NCBI GenBank assembly: GCA_036275915.1
Contig: DASUCV010000009.1
Location: 368,044 to 432,043 of the forward strand
Direction of reading: 5' to 3'
Length of the DNA stretch: 64,000 nt
DNA from: Candidatus Polarisedimenticolaceae bacterium
GTDB taxonomy: Bacteria > Acidobacteriota > Polarisedimenticolia > Polarisedimenticolales > DASRJG01
Shown here: one piece after another, positions 54,284-62,998 of the stretch
Layout: the number at the start of each line of letters is the position of its first letter
How positions within the stretch are numbered: the first letter of the stretch is position 1
Position numbers and translations under genes: made by a program
Notes under the pieces: model-generated
What the model was told of the DNA's origin: nothing
Databases searched by the model: none
The model's input: the letters and a program-made list of their open reading frames with translations, nothing else

Positions 54284-56218
54284 GTGAGACTGAGCGCTTA
54301 TCGCCGCCGGAAGACGCGCGCGGTCGCCATCGGGGACGTGACCGTCGGCGGCGACCATCCGATCCGTGTCCAGTCGATGACGACGCCCGCGACGACCGAC
54401 ACGTCGGGGACCGTCGCGCAGATCGAGCGGCTCGTCGCAGCGGGGTGCGAGATCGTCCGCGTCACCGTCCCGACCAGCGCCGACGCGGACAACCTCCCGA
54501 AGATCCGCGCCGCGCTCCGTTCCCGCGGGATTCGCGTGCCGCTCGTGGCGGACATCCACTTCACGCCGGCCGCGGCGATGAAGGCGGTCGAGCACGTCGA
54601 AAAGATCCGCGTGAACCCCGGGAACTTCGCCGACAAGAAACGCTTCGCGGTCCGTGAGTACACGGACGCCGAATACGCTGAGGAGCTGGCGCGGATCCAC
54701 GCGGCGTTCTCGCCGCTCGTCCGGCGTGCGAAGGAGCTGGGCGTCGCGATGCGCATCGGGACGAATCACGGCTCGCTCTCGGACCGCATTATGAACCGCT
54801 TCGGGGACTCGCCCGATGGGATGGTCGAGTCGGCGCTCGAGTTCGTGCGCATCTGCGAGGACTGGGATTACCGCGACCTCGTGCTCTCGATGAAGGCCTC
54901 GAACCCCTCGGTCGTGCTCGAGGCGTACCGGTCTCTCGTCGCGCGGATGGATACGCTGGGAATGGACTACCCGCTCCACCTCGGCGTCACCGAGGCCGGC
55001 GACGGCGAGGACGCGCGCATCAAGTCGGCCCTCGGCATCGGCGTGCTCCTCGAGGAAGGAATCGGCGACACCGTTCGGGTCTCCCTCACAGAGGATCCCG
55101 TGGCGGAGGTCCCGGTCGCCTTCGCGCTCGTGGCTCCGTTCAACGCGCTCCTCGACCGGCCTCAGTCGACGGGAGCGATCGAGGTGCGGTCGTTCGTCAG
55201 GACGAGCCGGCCGGTCCGCATGGGCCCGCGGATGCTGGGAGGCCACGGCACCGTCCTCGTGGAAGTGCCGCTCCGCTCGGCCCTCGACGATCTCGACGCG
55301 GTCCGGCGCGAGCTCGACGGCGAGGCCGGCGTGCGCGTGCCCGAGGAGACCCGCGCGGAGATCGTCGTCGTCGAGGTGCGTCACGCCGGCGAGCTCGCAG
55401 CGCTCGAGCACCTCCACGCGTCGATGGAGCTCGTGGCCCCGAGCGTCGCGCTGTCGGCGCGGATGGCGCCTGAGCTGGCGGTCGAGGCCGCGTTCCGCGC
55501 CGCCCATCGCGTGGAGGTCGCTCTCACGGATGCCGCCGCGCTCGCGAGGCTCCTCCCGCTCGCGGCGCGAACGGGGACTCCCCTGCTCGTCGAGGCCGCG
55601 TCGGTCGATCTCGCGATCGATGCCGCGCGCGGCGGAGCGCCGGTCGTCCTCGCGCTCGATCCTGCGCTCGAGCCAGGACCGCTCGTGGCCTACCGCGACC
55701 TCGCGGCGCGGCTCGACGGCGCGGGGATCGCGGTCCCGATCGTCCTGCTCGACCGCCCCGCCTCGCGTGAGGCGGACGCGCTCCTCGGGCCGGCGGCCGC
55801 GCTCGGCGGCCTCCTCTGTCAGGGGATCGGTGACGCGGTCCGCGTCGAAGGCGGCACGGCCGGCGACGCGCGCCGGCTCGGATTCAACATCCTCCAGGCG
55901 GCGCGCGTGCGCATGACCAAGACCGAGTTCATCTCGTGCCCGTCGTGCGGCCGCACGCTCTTCGACCTCGAGACGACGACGGCGGCGATCAAGACCCGCA
56001 CCGCGCACTTGAAAGGTCTCAAAATCGCGGTCATGGGATGCGTTGTCAACGGCCCCGGCGAGATGGCCGACGCCGACTTCGGCTACGTCGGCTGGGGCGA
56101 CGAGAAGATCGCCCTCTTCGTCGGCAAGGAGCTGGTCGAGAAGGACATCCCGACCGTCGAGGCCGCCGACCGCCTCGTCGCGCTCATCAAGCGCCACGGA
56201 CGCTGGGCCGAGCCCTAG
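54284..56218 (+). CDS. ispG: 4-hydroxy-3-methylbut-2-enyl-diphosphate synthase, large form
   Basis: The 644-aa enzyme converts 2-C-methyl-erythritol 2,4-cyclodiphosphate to HMBPP in the MEP isoprenoid pathway. The N-terminal TIM barrel has VGGDHPIRVQSMTTPATTDT, ADIHFTP and RVNPGNF. The C-terminal 4Fe-4S domain has CPSCGRT and GCVVNGPGEMADADFGYVG. At 644 aa it is the large three-domain form, as in plants, Chlamydia and some Bacteroidota, with an extra central domain (about residues 270-500). GTG 54284 begins VRLSAYRRRKTRAV; no upstream start is better. Confidence 0.95.
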   Translation: MRLSAYRRRKTRAVAIGDVTVGGDHPIRVQSMTTPATTDTSGTVAQIERLVAAGCEIVRVTVPTSADADNLPKIRAALRSRGIRVPLVADIHFTPAAAMKAVEHVEKIRVNPGNFADKKRFAVREYTDAEYAEELARIHAAFSPLVRRAKELGVAMRIGTNHGSLSDRIMNRFGDSPDGMVESALEFVRICEDWDYRDLVLSMKASNPSVVLEAYRSLVARMDTLGMDYPLHLGVTEAGDGEDARIKSALGIGVLLEEGIGDTVRVSLTEDPVAEVPVAFALVAPFNALLDRPQSTGAIEVRSFVRTSRPVRMGPRMLGGHGTVLVEVPLRSALDDLDAVRRELDGEAGVRVPEETRAEIVVVEVRHAGELAALEHLHASMELVAPSVALSARMAPELAVEAAFRAAHRVEVALTDAAALARLLPLAARTGTPLLVEAASVDLAIDAARGGAPVVLALDPALEPGPLVAYRDLAARLDGAGIAVPIVLLDRPASREADALLGPAAALGGLLCQGIGDAVRVEGGTAGDARRLGFNILQAARVRMTKTEFISCPSCGRTLFDLETTTAAIKTRTAHLKGLKIAVMGCVVNGPGEMADADFGYVGWGDEKIALFVGKELVEKDIPTVEAADRLVALIKRHGRWAEP

Positions 56219-57540
56219 AGCAGCCGCCTCTTCCGCGCTCCCGACGTCAGCTCGTCGCGGAACTTCGGGTGCGCGATCGCGATGAGCGCGCGGGCACGCT
56301 CGGCCAGGGTCTTGCCGAACAGATCGGCAACGCCGAGCTCGGTGACGACGTAGTGGACGTCGGCCCGTGACGTCACGACGCCCGCCGCCGGCTCGAGAGC
56401 CGATGTGATCCGCGAGACCTGCCCGTCCTTCGCGGTCGCGAGGAGCGCGATGACCGCGCGGCCGTTCCTCGCTCGCGCGGCGCCGCGGATGAAGTCGACC
56501 TGCCCGCCGAATCCCGAATAGACCGTCTCGCCGATCGAGTCGGAGCAGACCTGCCCGGTGAGATCGACGGCGATCGCGGAGTTCACCGCGACCATCCCGT
56601 CGTTCTGCGCGATCACGAACGGATCGTTGACGTAGTCGCTGGGATGGAACTCGACGATGGGATTGTTGTGGATGAAGTCGAAGAGCGCCCTCGATCCGAG
56701 CACGAACGACGCCACGGCCTTGCCGGGGTGAAGCGTCTTCCTCTCGTTGGTGACGACCCCCTGCTCGATCAGCTCGACCATCCCGTCCGAGAACATCTCG
56801 GTGTGGACGCCCAGATGCTTGCGATCGCGGAGAAAGTGGAGAACCGCGTCGGGAATGCCGCCGATGCCGAGCTGCAGCGTCGCGCCGTCCTCGATGAGCG
56901 AGGCGACGTTTCGTCCGATGTCCTCGTAGGCGTGGGACATGCGGACACGCGGCAGCTCGGGAAGCGGATCGTGCGCCTCGACGAAGTACGTGACCTTGCG
57001 CACGTGGATGAAGTTGTCGCCGAGAACGCGCGGCATCGCCGGGTTGACCTGCGCAATGACGACACGCGCCGCCTCGGCGGCGGCCTTCGTGCACTCGACG
57101 CCGACGCCGAAGCTGCAGAAGCCGTGCTCGTCCGGCGGCGAGACGTGGATGAGCGCGACGTCCGGCCTGAGGTTCCCGTTGCGGAGCACGCGAGGGACCT
57201 CGGAGAGGAAGATCGGCACGTAGTCCGCACGACCGTCGTTGACCGCGGAGCGCACGTTCTTCCCGCAGAAGAGGGCCACGTGGCGGAAATGCCCGTCCAT
57301 TCCCTCGCCGACGTAGTCCGCACGCCCCACCGACATGAGGTGCATGATCCGGACGCCGGACAGCTCGGGCGCACGCGCGACGAGGGCATCGAGAAGGCGT
57401 TCCGGCGTGGCGCAGCCGGGGTGGACGTAAACGAGGTCCCCGGACGTCACGGCCGCCAGCGCCTCCTGGGCGGAGACGAGCTTGTCGTGGAAGATCCGCT
57501 CGGAGACGGGGCTGACGCGGCTGGCCGGTGTCGCGCTCAT
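56215..57540 (-). CDS. Acetyl-CoA hydrolase/transferase family CoA-transferase
   Basis: The 441-aa protein matches 4-hydroxybutyrate/acetyl-CoA-type CoA-transferases. The catalytic Glu is in LGVHTEMFSDGM, followed by GLGQ-equivalent regions such as GFGGQVDFIRGA. It moves CoA between acyl groups and acetate. ATG 57540 overlaps the alanine dehydrogenase stop by 4 bp. Its stop overlaps the convergent ispG stop by 4 bp. Together with Ald it may connect alanine, pyruvate and acetate pools. Confidence 0.9.
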   Translation of the reverse strand: MSATPASRVSPVSERIFHDKLVSAQEALAAVTSGDLVYVHPGCATPERLLDALVARAPELSGVRIMHLMSVGRADYVGEGMDGHFRHVALFCGKNVRSAVNDGRADYVPIFLSEVPRVLRNGNLRPDVALIHVSPPDEHGFCSFGVGVECTKAAAEAARVVIAQVNPAMPRVLGDNFIHVRKVTYFVEAHDPLPELPRVRMSHAYEDIGRNVASLIEDGATLQLGIGGIPDAVLHFLRDRKHLGVHTEMFSDGMVELIEQGVVTNERKTLHPGKAVASFVLGSRALFDFIHNNPIVEFHPSDYVNDPFVIAQNDGMVAVNSAIAVDLTGQVCSDSIGETVYSGFGGQVDFIRGAARARNGRAVIALLATAKDGQVSRITSALEPAAGVVTSRADVHYVVTELGVADLFGKTLAERARALIAIAHPKFRDELTSGARKRRLL

Positions 57541-58643
57541 GGCACCATCTCCCGGTAGGGCAGCATGAGTGGGTCGGCGATCTTCCTCTGCGCGCAGTAG
57601 CCGCCGTGGGTGTAGAACCCTCGCGCCAGCGTTCCGCCCTCCCGGAGGACCGCCTCCGCGCTCGACGTCGCGAACTCCGCGAGTAACGGCAGCAGGATGT
57701 TCGAGAGCGCCACGGTCGCGGTCCGCGGGACGAGCGCGGGGATGTTCGGCACGCAGAAGTGCGTGACCCCTTCTTCGACGTAGACCGGATCGACGATCGT
57801 CGTGGGGCGCGAGGTCGTCGAGCAGCCGCCTTGGTCGATCGCGACGTCGGCGAACACGGAGCCCGGACGCATGCGGCCGATGAGGCCGGCGTTGAGGAGG
57901 TGAGGAGTCGCCTCCATGTCGATGAACACGGCTCCGACGAGCACGTCGGCGATCGGAACGAACCTCTCGAGATTGTAGGGGGTCGAGGTCGAGGTCACGA
58001 CGGTGCGGCCGCGCTCGGCCAGCGCCCGCAGGCGCGCCACGTCACGGTCGAGGACGATGACGTGCGCGCCCATCTCCCCGGCCGCGAGAGCGGCATTCGT
58101 TCCCGCCACGCCCGCGCCGAGGATCACGACGGTCGCCGGCGCGACGCCCGGCGTGCCGCCGAGGAGGATCCCCCGCCCGCCCTGACGGGCCTGGAGGTAA
58201 TGCGACGCGATCGGCATGATCAGACGCCCCGCGATCTCGCTCATCGCGGTCATGACCGGACGGTTCCCGCCCGGCTCCTCGATCGCCTCGAAGCCGATCG
58301 CCGTGACGTTCTTGGTCAGGAGAATCTCGACGGCTTCGCGTGTCGCGTGGGAGAGCTGGAGGAACGAGAACAGGACCTGCCCGTCCTCGAGCATCCGGTA
58401 CTCCTCCCACGACGGGGGGTAGACCTTGAGGACCATCTCCGAGCGCGCGATCGCCTCGTCGGCGGCGTAGACGATCGCCGCTCCCTGCTCGCGGTACGAC
58501 TGATCGTCGTACCCGGAGGCCGCCCCGGCTTCGGACTGGAGCACGACGCGGTGGCCGCGGCGGACGAGTTCGCCGACGGCGAACGGGATCAGGGGGACGC
58601 GCGTCTCGCCGACGTAGGTCTCGCGGACGATGCCGATGTCCAT
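57537..58643 (-). CDS. ald: Alanine dehydrogenase
   Basis: The 368-aa NAD-dependent enzyme interconverts L-alanine and pyruvate plus ammonia. IGIVRETYVGETRVPLIP is the N-terminal signature. LVLKVYPPSWEEYRML-like lysine region, GGTPGVAPATVVILGAG (NAD-binding GxGxxG) and FADVAIDQGGC with the family Asp follow. ATG 58643 follows GGAAGGAG. It overlaps the CoA-transferase by 4 bp, forming a two-gene operon. Confidence 0.93.
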   Translation of the reverse strand: MDIGIVRETYVGETRVPLIPFAVGELVRRGHRVVLQSEAGAASGYDDQSYREQGAAIVYAADEAIARSEMVLKVYPPSWEEYRMLEDGQVLFSFLQLSHATREAVEILLTKNVTAIGFEAIEEPGGNRPVMTAMSEIAGRLIMPIASHYLQARQGGRGILLGGTPGVAPATVVILGAGVAGTNAALAAGEMGAHVIVLDRDVARLRALAERGRTVVTSTSTPYNLERFVPIADVLVGAVFIDMEATPHLLNAGLIGRMRPGSVFADVAIDQGGCSTTSRPTTIVDPVYVEEGVTHFCVPNIPALVPRTATVALSNILLPLLAEFATSSAEAVLREGGTLARGFYTHGGYCAQRKIADPLMLPYREMVP

Positions 58644-58731
58644 CGTCGCTCTCCTTCCGCGCCCCACGCGGGACCCGGAAGGGAAGATAGCGACTGTCGC
58701 GGAAGCGTCCCGGACCGAAACCGTCGTGATG

Positions 58732-58998
58732 TCAGATCGGGATCTCGTTCCACTCCCGGACCATCCACGTGCCCAGGCCGCGCTCGACGAGCGGGCTCAT
58801 GCGCGCGAGCGATTCGGCCTCGTAGAGATCGTTCGCGTCCAGGATCTCGAGGAATCCGTCGCCCCGCGCGAAGGCGCCCGCGGCGCGCAGCTTGCCGGCG
58901 TCGGCCAGCGACCGGAGGTGCTCGAGGTGCTCGCGGCGCGCGGGCGCCACCTCGTCCTCAGGCCCGGTGACGAGGATCGTCCGCACGAAGTAAGGCAT
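58732..58998 (-). CDS. YCII-family protein
   Basis: The 88-aa YCII-like protein has a ferredoxin-like fold (MPYFVRTILVTGPEDE, REHLEHLRSLADAGKLRAAGAF, DANDLYEAESLARMSPLVE). Relatives are small enzymes or accessory proteins, some linked to muconolactone-type chemistry. ATG 58998 overlaps the upstream beta-CASP gene's stop by one base. An 88-base gap separates it from ald. The substrate is unknown. Confidence 0.8.
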   Translation of the reverse strand: MPYFVRTILVTGPEDEVAPARREHLEHLRSLADAGKLRAAGAFARGDGFLEILDANDLYEAESLARMSPLVERGLGTWMVREWNEIPI

Positions 58999-60389
58999 CA
59001 GAGATCGACCTTCTCGAGGTAGCTCGGGCAATGGACGTCGAGCTTCAGCGTCGCGCGGATCTGCGCGGCGAGCGCGTCGCGGGCGTCGGGCTCGCCGTGG
59101 ACGAGGTGCACGCGTCCGGGGCGTACGCCGCCCTTGCCGAGCCACGCGAGGATCTCCCCGCGGTCGGCGTGCGCGGAGAGGCCGTCGAGCGTCTCGACGC
59201 GCGCCTTGACCGGGATCTCGCGCCCGAACATCTTGAGGAACTTGGCTCCATCCTGGAGCGCGCGGCCGCGCGTGCCCACCGCCTGGAAGCCGACGAGGAG
59301 CACGGTCGTCCGGTGGTCGGAGACCTTGTACGCGAGGTGGTGGAGGATGCGACCGCCCTCGGCCATCCCCGAGGCCGAGATGATGATCGTCGGGTAGGCG
59401 ACGTTGTTGAGTCCCTTCGACTGCTCGATCGTCGTCGCGAAGTGGACGTTCTTCATCCCGAGAACGTCGGCCCCCCGCGCCTCGGCGGCGCGCATCTCGT
59501 CGTCCTGGGCCTCGGGGTGGCGAACGAGGATCGTGTTCGCCGCGATCGCCATCGGCGAATCGACCCAGATCGGGACATCCTCGGGCACCGTTCCCTCGGC
59601 GCGCAGCTGGCGCAGCAGGTACATAAGGTGCTGCGTGCGCCCGACGGCGAAGGACGGGATGAGAAGCGACCCGCCGGCGCGAATCGTCTCGTTGACGATG
59701 GCGCCGAGCCGTTGCTTGGGGTCGTCCTTGGGGTGGTCGCGGTTGCCGTACGTGCTCTCGCAGAGGAGGTGATCGCACGGAACGAGCGGCTCGGGATCGG
59801 GCAGGATCGGCTGATCCGGCCTCCCAAGATCGCCGGAGAAGAGGACGGTCGTCGTCTTCCCGTTCTTCGAGATGCGAACCTCGATCATCGAGGCGCCGAC
59901 GATGTGGCCCGCCGCCTTGAAGTTCACCGTGATCCCCGGATGCACCTCCCGCGGCGTGTCGAACGCGATCGTGTCGATCTTCGGCAGCATCCGCCGTGCG
60001 TCGTCCTGCGTGTAGAGAGGGAGCGCCGGCTTGTGTTTGGTGAAACCGTGGCGGTTCGCGAAGCGGGCATCTTCTTCCTGGAGGTGGCCCGAGTCGGGCA
60101 AGATGATCCCGCAGAGGTCCCTTGACGCGGGTGTCGTGAGCGTCGCACCTTCGTAGCCGCCGCGGTAAACCACGGGAAGGTACCCGCTGTGGTCGAGATG
60201 CGCGTGCGTGAGCAGGATGAGGCCGAGCGACGACGGCTCGAACGGCGGCGGGCTCCAGTTACGAAGCCGCAGCTCCTTCAAACCCTGGAACAGCCCGCAA
60301 TCGACGAGCATACGGAACCCGTCGTGCTCGAGCAGGTATTTCGACCCCGTGACCGTTCCCGTCGCGCCGAGAAACTGGAGCGTCGCCAT
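58998..60389 (-). CDS. Beta-CASP metallo-beta-lactamase RNase (CPSF/YSH1-like)
   Basis: The 463-aa protein has MBL motifs THAHLDHSG (HxHxDH), CGLFQG, AAGHIVGASMI and FSGDLGRPDQP, then the beta-CASP region (CESTYGNRDH, SFAVGRTQHLMYLL, SASGMAEGGRI) and a C-terminal RMMBL-type end with LVHGEPDAR. Such proteins cleave RNA endonucleolytically or degrade it 5' to 3'. It is cytoplasmic. It is divergent from the selenoprotein gene and upstream of the YCII gene by one-base overlap. Confidence 0.93.
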   Translation of the reverse strand: MATLQFLGATGTVTGSKYLLEHDGFRMLVDCGLFQGLKELRLRNWSPPPFEPSSLGLILLTHAHLDHSGYLPVVYRGGYEGATLTTPASRDLCGIILPDSGHLQEEDARFANRHGFTKHKPALPLYTQDDARRMLPKIDTIAFDTPREVHPGITVNFKAAGHIVGASMIEVRISKNGKTTTVLFSGDLGRPDQPILPDPEPLVPCDHLLCESTYGNRDHPKDDPKQRLGAIVNETIRAGGSLLIPSFAVGRTQHLMYLLRQLRAEGTVPEDVPIWVDSPMAIAANTILVRHPEAQDDEMRAAEARGADVLGMKNVHFATTIEQSKGLNNVAYPTIIISASGMAEGGRILHHLAYKVSDHRTTVLLVGFQAVGTRGRALQDGAKFLKMFGREIPVKARVETLDGLSAHADRGEILAWLGKGGVRPGRVHLVHGEPDARDALAAQIRATLKLDVHCPSYLEKVDL

Positions 60390-60450
60390 ACGCGGATCCT
60401 ACCAGGGGCGAGCGCGGGATTTGCTACGATATGGGCGGCGGAGGTGAGCG

Positions 60451-60675
60451 ATGACGATCGAGATCGAATACTGCACCCAGTGAAACTACAAGCCGAGAGC
60501 CGCCGGTCTGGCGGCCGAGCTGCAGAAGTCGTTCGGGGTCGAGCCTAAGCTCCTGGCGTCGGCCGGCGGCGTGTTCGAGATCAAGGTCGACGGCAAGAAG
60601 GTGTTCTCGAAGAAGGCGCTCGGACGCTTTCCCGAGGAAGGCGAGGTCGAGGGGCTGATCCGCGCCGCGCAGTGA
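60451..60675 (+). CDS. Rdx/SelW-family selenoprotein (CxxU)
   Basis: The 74-aa protein is read through TGA at 60481-60483 as selenocysteine: MTIEIEYCTQ-U-NYKPRAA. It matches SelW/Rdx proteins (EYC-x-x-U-x-Y-x-x-RA, then GGVFEI, SKKALGRFPEEGEV near the end). The redox motif is Cys8-Thr-Gln-Sec11. The family has a thioredoxin-like fold and acts in redox control. GGAGG lies 6 bases before ATG 60451. A stem-loop with loop GGTCT starts 15 bases after the TGA. Without readthrough the gene would be a 10-residue fragment. It lies 25 bases upstream of proline dehydrogenase. Confidence 0.9.
60481..60521 (+). promoter_or_regulatory. Bacterial SECIS-like element
   Basis: Directly after the in-frame TGA (60481) the stem GCCGCC (60499-60504) and GGCGGC (60510-60515) closes a 5-base loop GGTCT (60505-60509), the apical loop seen in the E. 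coli fdhF SECIS that SelB recognises. A lower AGC/GCT pair (491-493 with 519-521) may extend it. Loop distance from the UGA (25 bases) is close to fdhF (22). Confidence 0.8.
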
Positions 60676-60700
60676 CGGAAGGGACGGTGGTTCGCCGGGG

Positions 60701-61600
60701 ATGAGTCTTCTCGACAAGACGATCGCTCTCACGCTGCCCGCCGTCCCCAAGCCGATCGTCGGCTACTTCTCCAAGCGGTACATCGCCGGCCCTACCCGCG
60801 ACGACGCCTTCCGTGTCGTCCGCACGCTCGCCGACGAGGGCGCGATGGCGACCCTCGACATCCTGGGCGAGTTCATCTCGTCGATCGACGAGGCCGACGC
60901 GAACACCGCGGATTACGTCGAGCTCGTCCAGCAGATCGCGGCCACGAAGCTCCCTCGCGCGAACGTTTCGGTCAAGCTCACCGGCCTCGGCCTGCTCCTC
61001 GACCGGGCGCGGTGCCTCGACAACATGCGCCGGCTCACACGGGCCGCCGCCGACGCGGACAACTTCGTGCGCATCGACATGGAAGACGCGCAGTGCACGG
61101 ATGCGACCCTCGGGATCTACCGCACGCTGCGCACCGAGTTCCCCGGCCGCGTCGGCGTCGTGCTCCAGGCGCGCCTCCGTCGCACCTTGGACGACATCGA
61201 CGCGCTCACCGCGACCCCCGCGAACTTCCGGCTGTGCAAGGGGATCTACCTCGAGCCGCGCGAGATCGCCTTCGACGACCCGCAGATCATCCGCGACAAC
61301 TTCACGCTCTGCCTCGAGCGGATGCTCGAGAGGAGCGCGTACGTCGGCATCGCGACGCACGACGAGCGCCTCGTCTGGGAAGGCCTCCGCCTCGTCAGAA
61401 GATTCGGCCTGGCGCCGCACCAGTACGAGTTCCAGATGCTCCTCGGCGTCGAGGACGATCTCCGGAGGATCCTGCTCAAATCGGGCCACCGCGTCCGCGT
61501 CTACGTGCCGTTCGGCGAGCAGTGGTACGCCTACTCGGTGCGCCGCCTTCGCGAGAACCCTCAGATCGCGGGGTATGCGTTCAAGGCGATGTTCCGCTGA
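60701..61600 (+). CDS. Proline dehydrogenase
   Basis: The 299-aa FAD enzyme oxidises proline to pyrroline-5-carboxylate, feeding electrons to quinone. VKLTGLGLLLDR, RIDMEDAQCTDATLG, RLCKGIYLEPREIAF, and YVPFGEQWYAYSVRRLRENP are PRODH barrel motifs with FAD and substrate residues. It is a monofunctional PutA-PRODH, not the fused form. It starts 25 bases after the selenoprotein gene and is likely co-transcribed with it, an unusual pairing. Confidence 0.93.
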   Translation: MSLLDKTIALTLPAVPKPIVGYFSKRYIAGPTRDDAFRVVRTLADEGAMATLDILGEFISSIDEADANTADYVELVQQIAATKLPRANVSVKLTGLGLLLDRARCLDNMRRLTRAAADADNFVRIDMEDAQCTDATLGIYRTLRTEFPGRVGVVLQARLRRTLDDIDALTATPANFRLCKGIYLEPREIAFDDPQIIRDNFTLCLERMLERSAYVGIATHDERLVWEGLRLVRRFGLAPHQYEFQMLLGVEDDLRRILLKSGHRVRVYVPFGEQWYAYSVRRLRENPQIAGYAFKAMFR

Positions 61601-62026
61601 CTACTTCCCGACTCCCACACCCAGCTCGTAGACCATCCGCCCTCCCAGAAACGCGACGAGAACGGTGAGCGCGACGCCGGCGAGAAGCCCCGCCGCGTAG
61701 AGCCGCCGCGCGCCTTCGGGGACGCGCCCGCGTCCCCACGCACGCACGAGCAGGAGCGGCAGGAAGACGCCGAGCACCATGATCCCGTAGCGCTCGTGCT
61801 GATCGACCGCCGCGGCGCCGGCCTCCGTGAGCGTGAGCGAGTTCTCCGCGAGAAACCCCGTGATCAGCGTCGGGATGAGCGCGAGCGTCCCGGTGACGAC
61901 GAGCACCGTGCCCGTCGCCTCCCACGAGGCGCGCTGCCGGAGAACGCCCAGCGCCTCGACGACGCCTCCGGCGATGAGGAATGCGACCGTGAGGTGGACG
62001 AGCGCCGGGTGGATGAGGTGGAGCAA
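61601..62026 (-). CDS. DUF2231-like membrane protein
   Basis: The 141-aa protein has four hydrophobic helices and the opening LHLIHPALVHLTVAF typical of DUF2231, with conserved His residues. A middle DQHERYGIMV also fits. Function is unknown; related proteins are sometimes linked to heme or copper. Its stop is immediately adjacent to the convergent proline dehydrogenase stop. It lies 7 bases downstream of the DnaJ gene on the same strand. Confidence 0.8.
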   Translation of the reverse strand: MLHLIHPALVHLTVAFLIAGGVVEALGVLRQRASWEATGTVLVVTGTLALIPTLITGFLAENSLTLTEAGAAAVDQHERYGIMVLGVFLPLLLVRAWGRGRVPEGARRLYAAGLLAGVALTVLVAFLGGRMVYELGVGVGK

Positions 62027-62033
62027 CGGGGGC

Positions 62034-62936
62034 TCAGACGTTCGGGTTCAAGCGCGCCAACTCCTCGAGCAGCTCCTTGGAGCGCGCGTCCAGGTCACGC
62101 GGCGTGACGATCTGCACGACCGCGTAGAGATCGCCGGCCGGCCGCCCCGCGTGCGCGGGCACGCCGCGGCCCTTGAGGCGGAAGCGCTGGCCGCTCCGCG
62201 TCCCGGGCGGAAGCTTGATCGTCGCGCGTCCGTCGAGCGTCGGCACCTCCACATCGCCCCCGAGGGTGGGCTTCACGATGCCGATCGGGACCTCGACGAC
62301 GAGGTCGTCCCCGTCCCGGCGGAAGAGCGGGTGCGGCTCGACATGAATGCTCACGTAGGCGTCGCCCGGGTGTCCGCCGCTCCCCTCGTTCCCCTTCCCC
62401 GGAATCCGGATCCGCTCGCCGTCGTCGATCCCGGCGGGAATGCGGACCTTCACTCGTTCCTGGGTCCGCGCACGACGCCCGTTGCGAACGACCTCGCGCG
62501 GGATCGCCACCTCGAGCGTGGTGCCATGGATCGCGTCGACGAACGGCAGGCTCATCTCGAGGCTCAGGCTCTGCCCCGGCTGAGGGCCGCGCGGGCCGCG
62601 GCGCCCTCCGCCCCGGCCGCCACCGAACATCTCGAACAGGTCGGAGAGGTTCCCGAGTCCGAGGTCCTCGAAGTTGACCGTCGAGCCCTGGAAGGGATCG
62701 AAGCCCGGCTCGAACGCCTCGTGCCCGCCGCGGTCGTACTTCGCCCGCTTCTCGGGATCGGAGAGGACGGCGAACGCCTCGGAGACTTCCTTGAACTTGT
62801 CTTCGGCGGATTTGTCGCCGGGGTTCACGTCCGGATGGTGCTTGCGGGCGAGGCGCCGGTACGCGGCCTTGAGCTCTTTCTCGCCGACTGTGCGTGGAAC
62901 CCCCAGGATCTCGTAGTAGTCCTTCTTGGCGGTCAC
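62034..62936 (-). CDS. DnaJ/CbpA-like co-chaperone, probably leaderless
   Basis: The 300-aa type II (B) J-protein has a J domain (DYYEILGVPRTV, HPD in RKHHPDVNPGDK), a Gly/Phe-Arg-rich linker (MFGGGRGGG) and two C-terminal peptide-binding domains (IRIPGKGNEG, IKLPPGTRSGQRFRLKGRG). It lacks the zinc-finger repeats of DnaJ. It stimulates DnaK. TTGACA (62972-62967) and TAAGGT (62949-62944) with 17-base spacing put the transcription start at about 62937, so GTG 62936 would be leaderless. A TTG start at 62972 is less likely because it overlaps the -35 box. Confidence 0.9.
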   Translation of the reverse strand: MTAKKDYYEILGVPRTVGEKELKAAYRRLARKHHPDVNPGDKSAEDKFKEVSEAFAVLSDPEKRAKYDRGGHEAFEPGFDPFQGSTVNFEDLGLGNLSDLFEMFGGGRGGGRRGPRGPQPGQSLSLEMSLPFVDAIHGTTLEVAIPREVVRNGRRARTQERVKVRIPAGIDDGERIRIPGKGNEGSGGHPGDAYVSIHVEPHPLFRRDGDDLVVEVPIGIVKPTLGGDVEVPTLDGRATIKLPPGTRSGQRFRLKGRGVPAHAGRPAGDLYAVVQIVTPRDLDARSKELLEELARLNPNV

Positions 62937-62943
62937 GCTCCGC

Positions 62944-62972
62944 ACCTTAGGATTGGCCCTACGGGGTGTCAA
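62944..62972 (-). promoter_or_regulatory. Sigma-70-type promoter of DnaJ-like gene
   Basis: TTGACA (62972-62967), a consensus -35 box, and TAAGGT (62949-62944) are separated by exactly 17 bases on the minus strand. The expected start site falls on or just before the GTG start at 62936. It lies in the short gap to the divergent secreted protein gene. Confidence 0.55.
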
Positions 62973-62998
62973 GCCGCGGCCGAGGCTAGAATCCGCGC

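Noticed and set aside
60451..60548. TGA at 60481 as a nonsense mutation making a pseudogene
   Set aside because: The downstream frame is intact with family motifs, the TGA falls exactly on the Sec/Cys site of SelW proteins, and a SECIS-like loop follows.
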